47,433 bases of DNA from CAZRHR01 sp964599915 (GCA_964599915.1 CAZRHR010000011.1:1-47433); one strand, 5' to 3'. Counted from the stretch's first letter, positions 8,770-17,520 are shown. Notes: generated by a model not told the origin, from the sequence alone. Numbers and translations: made by a program.

Positions 8770-9903
8770 TTAAGGAATATGAATGGTTTTGGAGAATTGA
8801 TGAGCGCCTTGAGACATTTGAATCACCTTGGGACCCGAAGTTACGGTATCCGGCAAAGTCCAAGTTTCTCCTTCTTGTGTCATGCCGGTCTTTTCCCATA
8901 ATAATCTACCGGTAACATCGAAAACGCGAAGGGTGGTGACGCCAGTTCCTAAGAAAAAAGTTCGGCCGACAATGGTAGGCCTCCAATCTTCAGAGCCAGC
9001 TAATGCTGCAGGTTGACAAACAATGTTGGAGGTAAGTCCTGCTCCGGAAGTTGCTTGTAAAAACCGATTCCAAGCAGAGGCATCCTGTTTCAGGAAGTAA
9101 TCCAACCAAGGACGAAGTACCGAAAATTGACGTGCCTGATGGGTGGCGCGGGTAATGGTGATAGGACTTCCGGAAGTGGTTTCTCCGAAATCGCAAGGAA
9201 TATCCGGATTCATGAAAAAGCAATGTCCGCCTCCTTGAATGGTAACTAAAGCTTTGCATCCCGTAAGGTTGTCAAAAATGGGTTGTTGGTTGCTCGCCGG
9301 TGGCGTAACCCGATCGGCCTCACCTGCCAAAATCAAGGATGGCATGGCCACAGACAAGGCTGCGGTGGCTGAAGATGGATTGGTTATGGCTGGCGCATAT
9401 CCGACCAAACAACTGGCCGTCTGTGCCACGTCTTCTGCTCCGGCCAGAAAAGTGGCGCCGCCTCCCATGGAATGTCCACTTAGTCCAAAACGACCATTCA
9501 ACTTTTGAAAAAGGAAAAAACCGGATTCTTGACTGCCTTGACGCACCATTTCTTGTCCGGCAAAAAGAAGGTCTTTCCCGAAATTTAAATGATTTGGGGC
9601 AGCCGATGTTTCTGTGGCCGGCACGCCGATTACATAACCCTGCGGCACCAACGAATCTGCAAAATTCCGGTAGGGACCTACATTGGTGAGAAACCCATGT
9701 CCAATAATGAGAACGGGAAAACTCCCATTGGCTGGTGGGGTATTCACACCGGCGGTGGAGGCAGGATACCAAATTTTCATGGGTACCTGACGACCCGCAC
9801 GGGCAGGGTCTGTAAAAATAATATCTCGTTCCCCTACGACAAATTGCGCTGTTAAAGCATTTAAAATAAGAGAAATGATAAAAATAAAGAAAACGTGTTT
9901 CAT
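8770..9903 (-). CDS. Exported PETase/cutinase-like alpha/beta hydrolase with T9SS type A sorting domain
   Basis: The 377-residue protein has a signal peptide (residues 1-19), an alpha/beta-hydrolase domain to about residue 290 and a short C-terminal T9SS type A-like domain (LRVFDVTGRLLWEK). The nucleophile elbow GHSMGGG places the serine at 145. The segment PSLILAGEADRVTPP gives Asp197, and GGGHCFF gives His227, in the same relative order and with similar wording as polyester hydrolases/cutinases (dienelactone hydrolase-like superfamily). The oxyanion loop IIGHGFLTN follows the usual strand. It should hydrolyse esters outside the cell or on its surface; polyester or lipid ester substrates are plausible but unproven. 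A platelet-activating-factor-acetylhydrolase-like esterase is the alternative. It may be cotranscribed with the SDR gene downstream. Confidence 0.88.
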   Translation of the reverse strand: MKHVFFIFIISLILNALTAQFVVGERDIIFTDPARAGRQVPMKIWYPASTAGVNTPPANGSFPVLIIGHGFLTNVGPYRNFADSLVPQGYVIGVPATETSAAPNHLNFGKDLLFAGQEMVRQGSQESGFFLFQKLNGRFGLSGHSMGGGATFLAGAEDVAQTASCLVGYAPAITNPSSATAALSVAMPSLILAGEADRVTPPASNQQPIFDNLTGCKALVTIQGGGHCFFMNPDIPCDFGETTSGSPITITRATHQARQFSVLRPWLDYFLKQDASAWNRFLQATSGAGLTSNIVCQPAALAGSEDWRPTIVGRTFFLGTGVTTLRVFDVTGRLLWEKTGMTQEGETWTLPDTVTSGPKVIQMSQGAHQFSKTIHIP

Positions 9904-9930
9904 AGGTTTGGCTTTAGCAGTTCAAGTTAC

Positions 9931-9956
9931 AAAAAAGGAGGCGCATGGCCTCCTTT
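9931..9956 (-). terminator. Rho-independent terminator after alaS
   Basis: Arms AAAGGAGGC (9934-9942) and GCCTCCTTT (9948-9956) form a perfect 9-bp stem around a 5-nt loop. On the minus strand the stem is followed by a run of six T. It lies just past the alaS stop and before the hydrolase start. Confidence 0.85.
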
Positions 9957-9963
9957 GTAAAAA

Positions 9964-12579
9964 TTAGGATTGGGTGAGCAGAGCAACGGCCGTCTCCATG
10001 GCTTTCTTGAGTCCGGCATTTTGCTTTCCTCCTGCCGTGGCGAAAAAGGGTTGTCCGCCCCCGCCACCTTGTATGTGAACCGCTGCTTGTCGAATGGTTT
10101 CCACCGCAGATTTTCCTTTAGCGACCAAATCTTCGGACACCATAATGGAAAGACCTGGTTTTTCCGGGTGGGATACGCCAAGCACCATCACGAGGCCAGG
10201 TTTTGTTTTTAAAGCGAAAGCCACCTGACGAATTTGCTCCGCATTCAAACCAACCATGGCTTGAATAACCTGTATGCTGTTTATGGTTTCGGCCGAAGCA
10301 AGTAAATGTTCTTGGACCCGCTGGGTTTCGGCCGCTTGTAACTTCGCCAGTTCTGCATTAAGCTGCTCATTTTCCATCAACAACGCGTCTGCTCCGCGAA
10401 CGGGATCTTTGGGATTTTTCAATTTTTCCCGAAGCACTTGCAACGTCTGTCTATAACCCACCACTTCTTGTAAAGCATGTACACCGGTGATGGCCTCAAT
10501 ACGGCGGATACCAGCGGCCACAGAAGCTTCCGATTTAAGCAAACATAAGCCTATCTCTCCTGTAGCCGTCACGTGGGTTCCTCCGCATAACTCCACAGAA
10601 TAGGTCGCATCAAAAGTGATGACACGGACTTTGTCCCCGTATTTTTCGCCGAATAAGGCCATGGCTCCCATCTTTGAAGCTTCGGCCATGGGCACATCGC
10701 GCTGCTCGTTCAAAGGAATATTGGCCCGAATCTTTTCATTGACCAGATTTTCCACTTTTTCCCATTCCTCAGCGCTGAGCTTGGCCGGGTGGGAAAAGTC
10801 GAATCGTAAACCTGCGTCTGTTACCAAGGAGCCGCGTTGCTCCACATGTTTGCCCAACACCTCACGCAAAGCGGCATGTAACAAGTGTGTAGCGGAATGA
10901 TTGGCACGAATGGCTTTCCTTCGGGTCACATCTACCGTGGCCGTAAAAGAGGCTTCGGGGGCTTCGGGAATGCGGTGAACCCGATGAATAATTAAGTCAT
11001 TTTCCTTCACCGTATCCAAGACCTCGAGGGTTTCATGGGCCGAGACCAATTGTCCGGTATCACCAATTTGTCCTCCGCTTTCGGCGTAAAAGGGCGTTTG
11101 GTTGAGCACCACTTGCACCTCGGTTTTTCCCTTTTGCACCACCGTCCTGTATTTCACGATATGAGCTTCGGCTTCAAGGGAATCATATCCTACAAACTGA
11201 ATTTGCTTGGTATCCTGCAGGACCACCCAATCTCCGGCTTCGGTTTTTCCTACGGCCCTTGAGCGTTCTTTTTGGGCATTCAAAGCCTGCTCAAACCCTG
11301 CTTCATCCACCGTTCTTCCATTTTCCGCCGCAATTAATCGGGTTAAATCGATGGGAAAACCGAAGGTATCATACAGTTCGAAGGCTTTTTCTCCCGAAAC
11401 CGGCGCACCTACGGGCGTGACGACCAACAATTCGCCGATGCGCTGTAATCCTTTTTCCAAAGTCCGTAAAAAGGACACCTCTTCTTCCCGAATCACCTTG
11501 GTAATAAAGGCTTCCTGGGAGGTGATTTCGGGAAAAGTGTTTCCTAGGGTTTGGCGAAGTACGGTCACTAAATCTGTCATAAACGGCTGGCGAAGAGACA
11601 GAAAAGAGAAACCATATCGAATGGCGCGACGTAAAATCCTCCGGATCACGTAGCCGGCGCCTGTGTTAGAAGGCAACTGTCCATCGGCAATGGCGATCCC
11701 TACGGCACGGATATGGTCTGAAATCACACGCATGGCAATGTCCACCTTTTCATCTTTTCCGTAGGAAAGGCCCGTTTTATTTTCTAACGCCTGAATGAAG
11801 GGTGTAAAAACGTCTGTATCGTAATTGGAAGACTTGCCTTGTAAAACCATACAAAGTCGCTCGAAGCCCATGCCGGTATCTACGTGGCGGGCAGGCAATG
11901 GCTGAAGGCGGCCGTCTGCAAGGCGGTTAAATTGCATAAATACAAGGTTCCAGATTTCAATGACCTGGGGATGCCCCATATTTACGAGCGAACGGCCGGA
12001 AACGCGGTTGCGTTCTTCCTCACTGCGGATATCTACATGAATTTCTGAACAAGGTCCACAAGGCCCGGTATCACCCATTTCCCAGAAATTATCTTTCTTG
12101 GAACCGGGAATAATGCGGTCGGCTGTGGTAAATTGGCCCCAAAGGTCACGGGCTTCTAAGTCCGGTTCTAATCCTTCGGCGTCATCTCCGCCGAAATAGG
12201 TAAAATACATCCGGTCTTTGTCAATGCCATAGCGCTCGGCCAGCAATTCCCAAGCCCAGGCAATGGCTTCCTTTTTGAAATAATCGCCAAAACTCCAGTT
12301 CCCCAACATTTCGAACATGGTGTGGTGGTAAGTGTCTAAACCTACTTCTTCCAAGTCGTTGTGTTTTCCGGAAACCCGCAAGCATTTTTGTGTGTCCGCA
12401 ATGCGGGATTGCACCACCTCGGCATGTCCCAAAAATAGGTCTTTAAACGGGTTCATCCCTGCATTGGTAAACATGAGGGTGGGGTCGTTCTTCAGAACCA
12501 TGGGAGCAGAAGGGACAATATGGTGGCCTTTTTCTTCAAAAAAATCGAGAAAAATTTGGCGGATTTCCTTAGCGTTCAT
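9964..12579 (-). CDS. alaS: Alanine--tRNA ligase
   Basis: AlaRS charges tRNA-Ala and edits mischarged Ser/Gly. The product (871 residues from the chosen start) has the full bacterial layout: class II catalytic domain (TLMFTNAGMNPFKD, HHTMFEMLGNWSFGDYFKKE), tRNA-binding domain, editing domain with zinc-type motifs HSATH and CGGTH, and C-terminal C-Ala/DHHA1 domain ending in the glycine-rich GGGGGQPFFATAGG. I start at ATG 12579 (MNAKEIRQIF), which fits the family, rather than at the in-frame ATG at 12600, because the latter sits inside the candidate promoter element. Divergently placed next to an M23 peptidase gene, a common arrangement in Flavobacteriia. Confidence 0.98.
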   Translation of the reverse strand: MNAKEIRQIFLDFFEEKGHHIVPSAPMVLKNDPTLMFTNAGMNPFKDLFLGHAEVVQSRIADTQKCLRVSGKHNDLEEVGLDTYHHTMFEMLGNWSFGDYFKKEAIAWAWELLAERYGIDKDRMYFTYFGGDDAEGLEPDLEARDLWGQFTTADRIIPGSKKDNFWEMGDTGPCGPCSEIHVDIRSEEERNRVSGRSLVNMGHPQVIEIWNLVFMQFNRLADGRLQPLPARHVDTGMGFERLCMVLQGKSSNYDTDVFTPFIQALENKTGLSYGKDEKVDIAMRVISDHIRAVGIAIADGQLPSNTGAGYVIRRILRRAIRYGFSFLSLRQPFMTDLVTVLRQTLGNTFPEITSQEAFITKVIREEEVSFLRTLEKGLQRIGELLVVTPVGAPVSGEKAFELYDTFGFPIDLTRLIAAENGRTVDEAGFEQALNAQKERSRAVGKTEAGDWVVLQDTKQIQFVGYDSLEAEAHIVKYRTVVQKGKTEVQVVLNQTPFYAESGGQIGDTGQLVSAHETLEVLDTVKENDLIIHRVHRIPEAPEASFTATVDVTRRKAIRANHSATHLLHAALREVLGKHVEQRGSLVTDAGLRFDFSHPAKLSAEEWEKVENLVNEKIRANIPLNEQRDVPMAEASKMGAMALFGEKYGDKVRVITFDATYSVELCGGTHVTATGEIGLCLLKSEASVAAGIRRIEAITGVHALQEVVGYRQTLQVLREKLKNPKDPVRGADALLMENEQLNAELAKLQAAETQRVQEHLLASAETINSIQVIQAMVGLNAEQIRQVAFALKTKPGLVMVLGVSHPEKPGLSIMVSEDLVAKGKSAVETIRQAAVHIQGGGGGQPFFATAGGKQNAGLKKAMETAVALLTQS

Positions 12580-12597
12580 AAGCATATGCAATGGGGG

Positions 12598-12605
12598 CAA
12601 AATTA
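12598..12605 (-). promoter_or_regulatory. Candidate -7 element (TAATTTTG) for alaS
   Basis: Minus-strand TAATTTTG matches TAnnTTTG about 18 bases before the alaS ATG at 12579. It lies in the 64-bp divergent gap with the M23 peptidase gene; on the plus strand a near-match TAACTTG (12618-12624) could serve the peptidase. Confidence 0.55.
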
Positions 12606-12643
12606 CAGTTTAGTTCTTAACTTGCACACGGACTTGTGGCCAA

Positions 12644-13615
12644 ATGTCAAAGGTTAAATATTACTACAATACCAAGACCCTCCGATACGAAAAATATGTG
12701 GAGAGTACCCGCAGAAAACTGCTGCGCATTTTGTATTGGCTGGCCTCCACGACGTTATTTGCTGCCGTAGTTTTGGTACTTGGCTATGCGTATTTGGATT
12801 CTCCCAAGGAAAAAAGATTACGCCGGGAAATTTTACACCTCACAGAAAATTACCAACATTTAGAGGAACGCGTAGCCTTGGCAGAGCAAGTTTTACAGGA
12901 TTTCCGTGAGCGCGACGACCAAATTTACCGGGCCATTTTCGAAGTAAGCCGCATTCCGGATGAAGTTCGAGGCTCAGGCATTGCCGGCAACCAGCGTTTT
13001 GAGCCGTTGGAGGGTTATAGCCATTCAGAATGGTTGATTCAAATTGCTGAGCGCATTGACAAGCTCACCAAACATGCTTATGTCCAAAGTAAGTCCTACG
13101 ATGAACTTTGGGAGCTTATTCGCAACCAAAAGCAAATGCTGGCTTCTATCCCAGCCATTTTGCCCGTGCATATTCGGGATTTAAAAACCATGGCCTCGGG
13201 TTTTGGGTACCGTATTGATCCCATTTATAAAACAACCAAGTTTCATGCGGGTATGGACTTTGTGGCGGATATTGGCAAACCGGTCTATGCCACAGGAAAC
13301 GGCATCATCGAACGGGCCGATCAAGATGCCCATGGATATGGGAATCACGTACGTATCCGACATGGCTATGGTTATCTAACCCTTTATGGCCACTTGTCGA
13401 GGATTTTTGTACGTCCCGGACAAAAGGTCATGCGGGGCGACATTATCGGTTCGGTGGGCAATACGGGTAAAAGTGTGGGGCCGCATTTGCATTATGAGGT
13501 ACATCGCAATGGCGAACCTGTAGATCCGGTCAATTTTTATTTCACCGACCTCACACCGGAAGAATATGGTGAGATATTAAGAACCTCACGTTTGGCAGGC
13601 CAATCCTTTGATTAA
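12644..13615 (+). CDS. Membrane-anchored M23 family metallopeptidase (LytM/DipM-type)
   Basis: The 323-residue protein has a cytoplasmic N-terminus (KVKYYYNTKTLRYEKY), one membrane helix at about residues 30-50, a coiled-coil stretch (about 57-100) and a C-terminal LytM domain. Zinc ligands are visible as the H and D of FHAGMDF and the HLHYEV pair near the end, with YGYLTLYGHLS between. Such enzymes cut peptidoglycan cross-links or, as part of a division or shape complex, regulate other hydrolases. All key residues are present, so it is probably catalytic. It is divergent from alaS and converges head-on with the glycine-rich gene, with only 9 bp between stop codons and no clear terminator. 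Confidence 0.94.
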   Translation: MSKVKYYYNTKTLRYEKYVESTRRKLLRILYWLASTTLFAAVVLVLGYAYLDSPKEKRLRREILHLTENYQHLEERVALAEQVLQDFRERDDQIYRAIFEVSRIPDEVRGSGIAGNQRFEPLEGYSHSEWLIQIAERIDKLTKHAYVQSKSYDELWELIRNQKQMLASIPAILPVHIRDLKTMASGFGYRIDPIYKTTKFHAGMDFVADIGKPVYATGNGIIERADQDAHGYGNHVRIRHGYGYLTLYGHLSRIFVRPGQKVMRGDIIGSVGNTGKSVGPHLHYEVHRNGEPVDPVNFYFTDLTPEEYGEILRTSRLAGQSFD

Positions 13616-13624
13616 AAGGATGCG

Positions 13625-14908
13625 TTAGTTCCAAATAATAACGACCCTTCCGTTTCCGGCTCTTACGCCTTGTTGGTTTACTTGGTTGGTTCCGCCGTTG
13701 AAGCTTCCACCGCCACCCGCACCATAGGGGTTTCCATTTCTTCCTCCACCGCCGCCGGAGTAGCCACCGCCGCCCCCGGCACCGTGCTCTGCACCACCGC
13801 CACCGCCATAACCGCCATTGGTTCCAAGAGGAGAATATGCATTGGCGCCTCCACCGGTCCAGTTATTGGTACGGGTCCTTCCGCCACTGGCTTGCGTGTT
13901 TGACGCGCCGTCCGAAAGCCAGCCGGCACCGCCACCGCCATCGTAGCCATTAGACGTCGTAATTGAACCTCCACTTCCGTTTGTTCCTCCGGCATTGCCG
14001 TAATTACTTGCACCCCCATTGGTGGTGGTAAGACCTGGACCACCATTTCCATTGGAAAAGCCACCGCCACCACCGCCGCCGGCTGCCACCAATAACGTAT
14101 TGTTGCTGGTGTACACAAATGAGCCACCGCCGCCGCCGCCGCCCCGAGAGCTTTGGCCGGCTTGGCCAGACGTTCCTTGTCCGCCCACCACGACTTGCAA
14201 AACAGAACCCGGTGCAATACCAGTAAACACACCTTGAATAGATGCGCCTAAACCGCCGGTACCGGAACTTTGGCCGTTCCCGCCCTGTCCTCCTTCACAT
14301 AAAATCGTAAGAGAACAAGCGCCAGCAGGTACCGTCCACGTAGTAACAGAACCGGTAAAGGCAAAAGTAGTAGAGCCAGAACTACAAGAAGAAACCGTGA
14401 TTTGTTGGGTCAAAGAATCTGAACAACCTGCCGAGTCGGTAACTACGAGTTTGACCGCATACGTTCCGGCAGAACTCCATTGCACGGTGGGATTGGCGCC
14501 CGTCGCAGTGGAAGGCGTAGCTCCCTGAATGGTCCATTGAAAACTAGCATTTCCAGGTTGCGCAGATAACAATTGGGTAGAAAATCCTGCACTCGGAACC
14601 GCAGGACTGGTACTAAAGGAGGCATTGGGTGTGTTGGCACAGGCGCATGACACAGCCCGCCAGCCTGTACTAAAATATAGCTCCACGCATCCTGTGGTGG
14701 TATTGAAAATCTGAAGGCCCTGAGCCGGAGCAGCAATGGCATTGCGCTGGGTGGTGGTCATTCTCGGCATCAGAAAACCACCTTGGGTTGAACGAACTTC
14801 AAAGGTGGCCGATGGGTCCGGGGTTTGACCGGAAGTTCCCACAAGGACGCCTTGAGAAAAAAGAACCATGGGAAAAGCCAACAGGAAAAAAAGGAAAAAC
14901 TTCTTCAT
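13625..14908 (-). CDS. Secreted glycine-rich protein: coat-like head module, PKD domain, ALK/LTK-type GRD
   Basis: The 427-residue protein starts with a signal peptide cleaved near VLFSQG. Residues about 20-90 form a head module (PSATFEVRSTQGGFLMPRM, GLQIFNTTTGCVELY) common at the front of Bacteroidota surface proteins. A PKD-like domain (FQWTIQGATPS, AGTYAVKLVVTDSAGC) follows. From about residue 185 the chain is a glycine-rich domain opening WTVPAGACSLTILCEGGQGG, with GGGGGGGSFVYTSNN and LLVAAGGGGGGG, ending in a beta-strand (GRVVIIWN). It is a paralog of the gene at 27281-28633 and shares the GRD with the protein at the left edge. No T9SS domain is recognisable at the C-terminus, so the export route is uncertain. 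Function is unknown; adhesin or matrix roles are guesses. Confidence 0.9.
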   Translation of the reverse strand: MKKFFLFFLLAFPMVLFSQGVLVGTSGQTPDPSATFEVRSTQGGFLMPRMTTTQRNAIAAPAQGLQIFNTTTGCVELYFSTGWRAVSCACANTPNASFSTSPAVPSAGFSTQLLSAQPGNASFQWTIQGATPSTATGANPTVQWSSAGTYAVKLVVTDSAGCSDSLTQQITVSSCSSGSTTFAFTGSVTTWTVPAGACSLTILCEGGQGGNGQSSGTGGLGASIQGVFTGIAPGSVLQVVVGGQGTSGQAGQSSRGGGGGGGSFVYTSNNTLLVAAGGGGGGGFSNGNGGPGLTTTNGGASNYGNAGGTNGSGGSITTSNGYDGGGGAGWLSDGASNTQASGGRTRTNNWTGGGANAYSPLGTNGGYGGGGGAEHGAGGGGGYSGGGGGRNGNPYGAGGGGSFNGGTNQVNQQGVRAGNGRVVIIWN

Positions 14909-15006
14909 TATTATTTCAAATAAAAAGTCAATTTACAACATAATGACTTTCATGCTAAAAATGAAAACATAAAAAAGAGGAGGTTTCTTTCAGGATAACT
15001 TTAGAA

Positions 15007-15693
15007 CTACAGACTACTTGGAAACCACACCTCCATTAAGTGAGAAAGCCAGCGAAGGCCATCGCGGGAAGAAATCCAAGGAGCCGCAGCCCTTTCAGGA
15101 TGTGGCATAAGACCGACCACCCGGCCATTTTCACTGCAAATACCTGCAATATCTAACGAGGAGCCATTTGGATTTTGGCTTGGCTGGTACGTCAGCACAA
15201 TTTGTCCTTTTTGTTTTAAGGATTGCAAAGTCTGTTCATCTGCGACAAAGCGGCCTTCGGCATGCGCAATAGGCATGTGGAAATTTTGGTTTTGAAAAAT
15301 GTCCCACCCGGGCAAAAGGGTATCCGGAACGTGAAGTCCTACCATATCGCAAACGAAGCGCTTTTGCTCGTTTCGTGCCAATGCACCGGGTAAAAGCTTC
15401 GCCTCCGTAAGAATTTGAAAACCATTACAAATCCCAAGTATTTTCCCTCCCTTCTCCGTAAACGTGCGAACGGCTTTCATCACATGGGAACTACTGGCCA
15501 GTGCACCTGAGCGCAAATAATCACCGTAGGAAAATCCTCCGGGCAACACTACCACATCTACTTCGGGAAGTTTTTCCTCTGCATGCCAAACGGAATAAAC
15601 TTCTTGTCCCATCCAATGTTGGAGCAGGTGCAACATGTCCCGGTCGCAATTCGATCCAGGAAACGTGATAACGGCCCAGCGCAATGTTTTCAT
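15007..15693 (-). CDS. purQ: Phosphoribosylformylglycinamidine synthase, glutaminase subunit
   Basis: PurQ supplies ammonia from glutamine to PurL in the fourth step of purine synthesis. The 228-residue class I glutamine amidotransferase has the nucleophile Cys89 in GICNGFQIL and the His198/Glu200 pair in PHPERA; PGGFSYGDYLRSGALA is the PurQ-type signature. A short PurQ implies the multi-subunit PurLQS enzyme, though purL and purS are not in the window. The gene has its own TAnnTTTG promoter element 5 bp upstream of the ATG-proximal sequence and no purine gene neighbour. Confidence 0.96.
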   Translation of the reverse strand: MKTLRWAVITFPGSNCDRDMLHLLQHWMGQEVYSVWHAEEKLPEVDVVVLPGGFSYGDYLRSGALASSSHVMKAVRTFTEKGGKILGICNGFQILTEAKLLPGALARNEQKRFVCDMVGLHVPDTLLPGWDIFQNQNFHMPIAHAEGRFVADEQTLQSLKQKGQIVLTYQPSQNPNGSSLDIAGICSENGRVVGLMPHPERAAAPWISSRDGLRWLSHLMEVWFPSSL

Positions 15694-15698
15694 TTGGT

Positions 15699-15706
15699 CA
15701 AAAGTA
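15699..15706 (-). promoter_or_regulatory. Candidate -7 element (TACTTTTG) for purQ
   Basis: Minus-strand TACTTTTG matches TAnnTTTG and is followed by ACCAA and the purQ ATG. The spacing would make the transcript nearly leaderless. Confidence 0.55.
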
Positions 15707-15964
15707 GGGAAAGCTGGGTGTGGGAAGGTTAAGAAAAGGCTAAGAATCGACCTACAGGATGTAAAAACTAAAACGAATAGGTGGTAAGATTAAATCACAT
15801 GAAATACGTACTTCACATGAAACTTAGCCAACTACACTTAAACGATATGAGGTTATTTATCAGTAAATTAAATAATCATACAAAATTTATATGGTCATTA
15901 TTTGGTGTGCATACTAAAAACCACCAGATTTGTGTTAATCTGTTATAACCAACATGTATAAACT

Positions 15965-16423
15965 ATGAAAAGTAAAATCCTTTCTAACCTGTTTCGCACA
16001 GGTGTTCTGATGCTGACCCTGGTCTTAAGCGCAGGAGCAGTTTCCGCTCAATTGTATAAGAAAATTGAGCGACGTGATCTGCTAAAGATTCTGAGCAGCG
16101 AAGGCTACACCGCCACCGAAGCTGAATCGGAACGAAATGTCATCTGGACATTGAATGGGTATAAAACCCTTTTATTGATTGCCGAAAACATGGAATCCAT
16201 CCAGTTTTATGTGGCCTTCTCCGATTCCAAGGCAACCCTAAACAAGGTAAACACCTGGAACAAAGAGAAAAAGTACTCCAGAAGCTATTTGGATAACGAC
16301 GGCGATCCAGTACTCGAGTTGGACCTTGACCTGGCCGGTGGGGTAACCAGAGAGCGTATAGTGGACTTTTTACTCACTTGTAGGGTTTCACTTTCTGCTT
16401 GGAAACCGGCAGTTGTAGACTAA
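15965..16423 (+). CDS. Secreted YbjN-like protein, paralog 1 of 3
   Basis: The 152-residue product has a signal peptide (to about ...AGAVSAQ) and a single small domain. The core WNKEKKYSRSYLDNDG followed by PVLELDLDLAGGVTRERI and a closing FLLTCRVSLSAWK resembles the YbjN fold (PF10722), where an aromatic/Arg strand precedes an acidic turn and a GGV loop. YbjN domains are type III chaperone-like and occur in regulators and secreted proteins; the exported form has no known function. It is the first of three tandem copies on this strand. The leader of 270 bp after the purQ start is AT-rich, with no clear promoter motif. Confidence 0.8.
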   Translation: MKSKILSNLFRTGVLMLTLVLSAGAVSAQLYKKIERRDLLKILSSEGYTATEAESERNVIWTLNGYKTLLLIAENMESIQFYVAFSDSKATLNKVNTWNKEKKYSRSYLDNDGDPVLELDLDLAGGVTRERIVDFLLTCRVSLSAWKPAVVD

Positions 16424-16472
16424 ATTAATCTGACAAATGCAAGTTTAGTTTCCCATTTTGCTGATAATTAAA

Positions 16473-16489
16473 TAGGTTTGCATAAACCT
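16473..16489 (+). promoter_or_regulatory. Candidate -7 element TAGGTTTG with overlapping palindrome, upstream of YbjN paralog 2
   Basis: TAGGTTTG (16473-16480) matches TAnnTTTG 21 bases before the second paralog's ATG. It overlaps a perfect palindrome AGGTTT-GCAT-AAACCT (16474-16489) that could be an operator or a short hairpin. Independent transcription of paralog 2 is possible. Confidence 0.4.
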
Positions 16490-16501
16490 AAAAAAACAAG
16501 C

Positions 16502-16954
16502 ATGAAAACTACACTGACGCTTCGCTTGGGAATGTTATTGTTCGCCTTGCTGGCATGGATGCCCCAAACGATTTCTGCGCAATCGTACAGCACCATTTCC
16601 AGATTCCAACTTTTAAGTATCTTGGAATCTGAGGGATATTCTGCCGAAGAAGCAGAATCGCCCAGAAATGTGATGTGGAAACTCAATGGGTATAAAACCC
16701 TGCTCATCATTGCTGAGGATGGTGCATCCATTCAGTTTTATTGTGCCTTTACCAACAATGGTACAAATCTCAATAGGGTAAACACCTGGAATAAAGAAAA
16801 AAAGTATTCCAGAAGTTATCTTGATAACGATGGAGATCCCGTATTAGAACTGGACCTCGACTTGGTTGGCGGTGTGAATCGAGCCAGAATCGTAGATTTT
16901 TTGCTGACATGCCGCGTGTCGCTCAATCAGTGGAAGACACAGGTGGTAGACTAA
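16502..16954 (+). CDS. Secreted YbjN-like protein, paralog 2 of 3
   Basis: The 150-residue product is close kin of paralog 1: signal peptide ending at TISAQ, then the same domain with YSAEEAESPRNVMWKLNGYK, NTWNKEKKYSRSYLDNDGD and DLVGGVNRARIVDFLLTCRV. I chose ATG 16502 over the in-frame ATG at 16478 because it directly precedes the positively charged start of a signal peptide (MKTTLTLRLG) and because 16478 lies within the putative promoter/palindrome. A good terminator follows 16 bp after the stop. Confidence 0.82.
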   Translation: MKTTLTLRLGMLLFALLAWMPQTISAQSYSTISRFQLLSILESEGYSAEEAESPRNVMWKLNGYKTLLIIAEDGASIQFYCAFTNNGTNLNRVNTWNKEKKYSRSYLDNDGDPVLELDLDLVGGVNRARIVDFLLTCRVSLNQWKTQVVD

Positions 16955-16970
16955 GGAAACTTAGATATTC

Positions 16971-17005
16971 AAAAGGCCGGAACAAATGCTCCGGCCTTTT
17001 TTTTT
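16971..17005 (+). terminator. Rho-independent terminator after YbjN paralog 2
   Basis: AAAAGGCCGGA (16971-16981) pairs with TCCGGCCTTTT (16990-17000) and is followed by an uninterrupted T-run. It separates paralogs 1-2 from paralog 3. Confidence 0.93.
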
Positions 17006-17351
17006 GTAAAAAGTTGGATAAGACGAGGAAAAAGAAGGGATAAGACCAAGCCGATTGTTAGAGCATAAAGCGATAGTATCCAGGTTTGCTGGTGGGCAGG
17101 TCTTAGATAAACTCAAAAACTCGGGATTGCAACACATTATTCTCTGCTTCGCAAAATCTGAATGAAGAGGCTGCACTGTTGGATGTGACACAAACCTCTG
17201 ATAGCATTTTCTGATAAGTAGCCGAACGAATATTTAGGGGCAAAGGAGAAAAAGGTCTCAAGGATAATTTTAATGCCGCATAAGGCAGGCTGGGAGTGTG
17301 ATGGGCGGAGACATGGGGCTGGGTGGTTTGGATAAGTTGATGGGGATTATT

Positions 17352-17450
17352 AGCTCGGTCGGCTCGATAGGCTCGCGGGGATTATAAGGCTCGCGGAGCT
17401 CGCTGAACGTGCGGAGCTCGCTAGGCTCGCGGAACTCGCGGAGCTCGCAG
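17352..17450. repeat. Low-complexity GCTCG/GAGCTCGCGG microrepeats
   Basis: About 100 bp is built from imperfect copies of GGCTCG and GCGGAGCTCGC, much more GC-rich than the surrounding AT-rich DNA. No reading frame or RNA is evident. The preceding stretch 17006-17340 holds nothing I can name; short frames there are not convincing. Confidence 0.7.
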
Positions 17451-17461
17451 GGTGGGGAGGT

Positions 17462-17481
17462 CCCCGCAATGAATTGCGGGG
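17462..17481. other. Perfect hairpin CCCCGCAA-TGAA-TTGCGGGG
   Basis: An 8-bp perfect stem with tetraloop TGAA sits 40 bp upstream of the third YbjN paralog. There is no T-run, so it is not an intrinsic terminator. It may be part of the low-complexity element or a structure in the 5' leader of the gene. Confidence 0.6.
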
Positions 17482-17520
17482 TTAGGGGAGGTTTTGTATT
17501 TTTGGGGAAAGAAGATATTC

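Noticed and set aside
16961..17191. 76-residue minus-strand frame after YbjN paralog 2
   Set aside because: It starts within the low-value intergenic region and runs into the terminator; composition is not protein-like and there is no recognisable motif.
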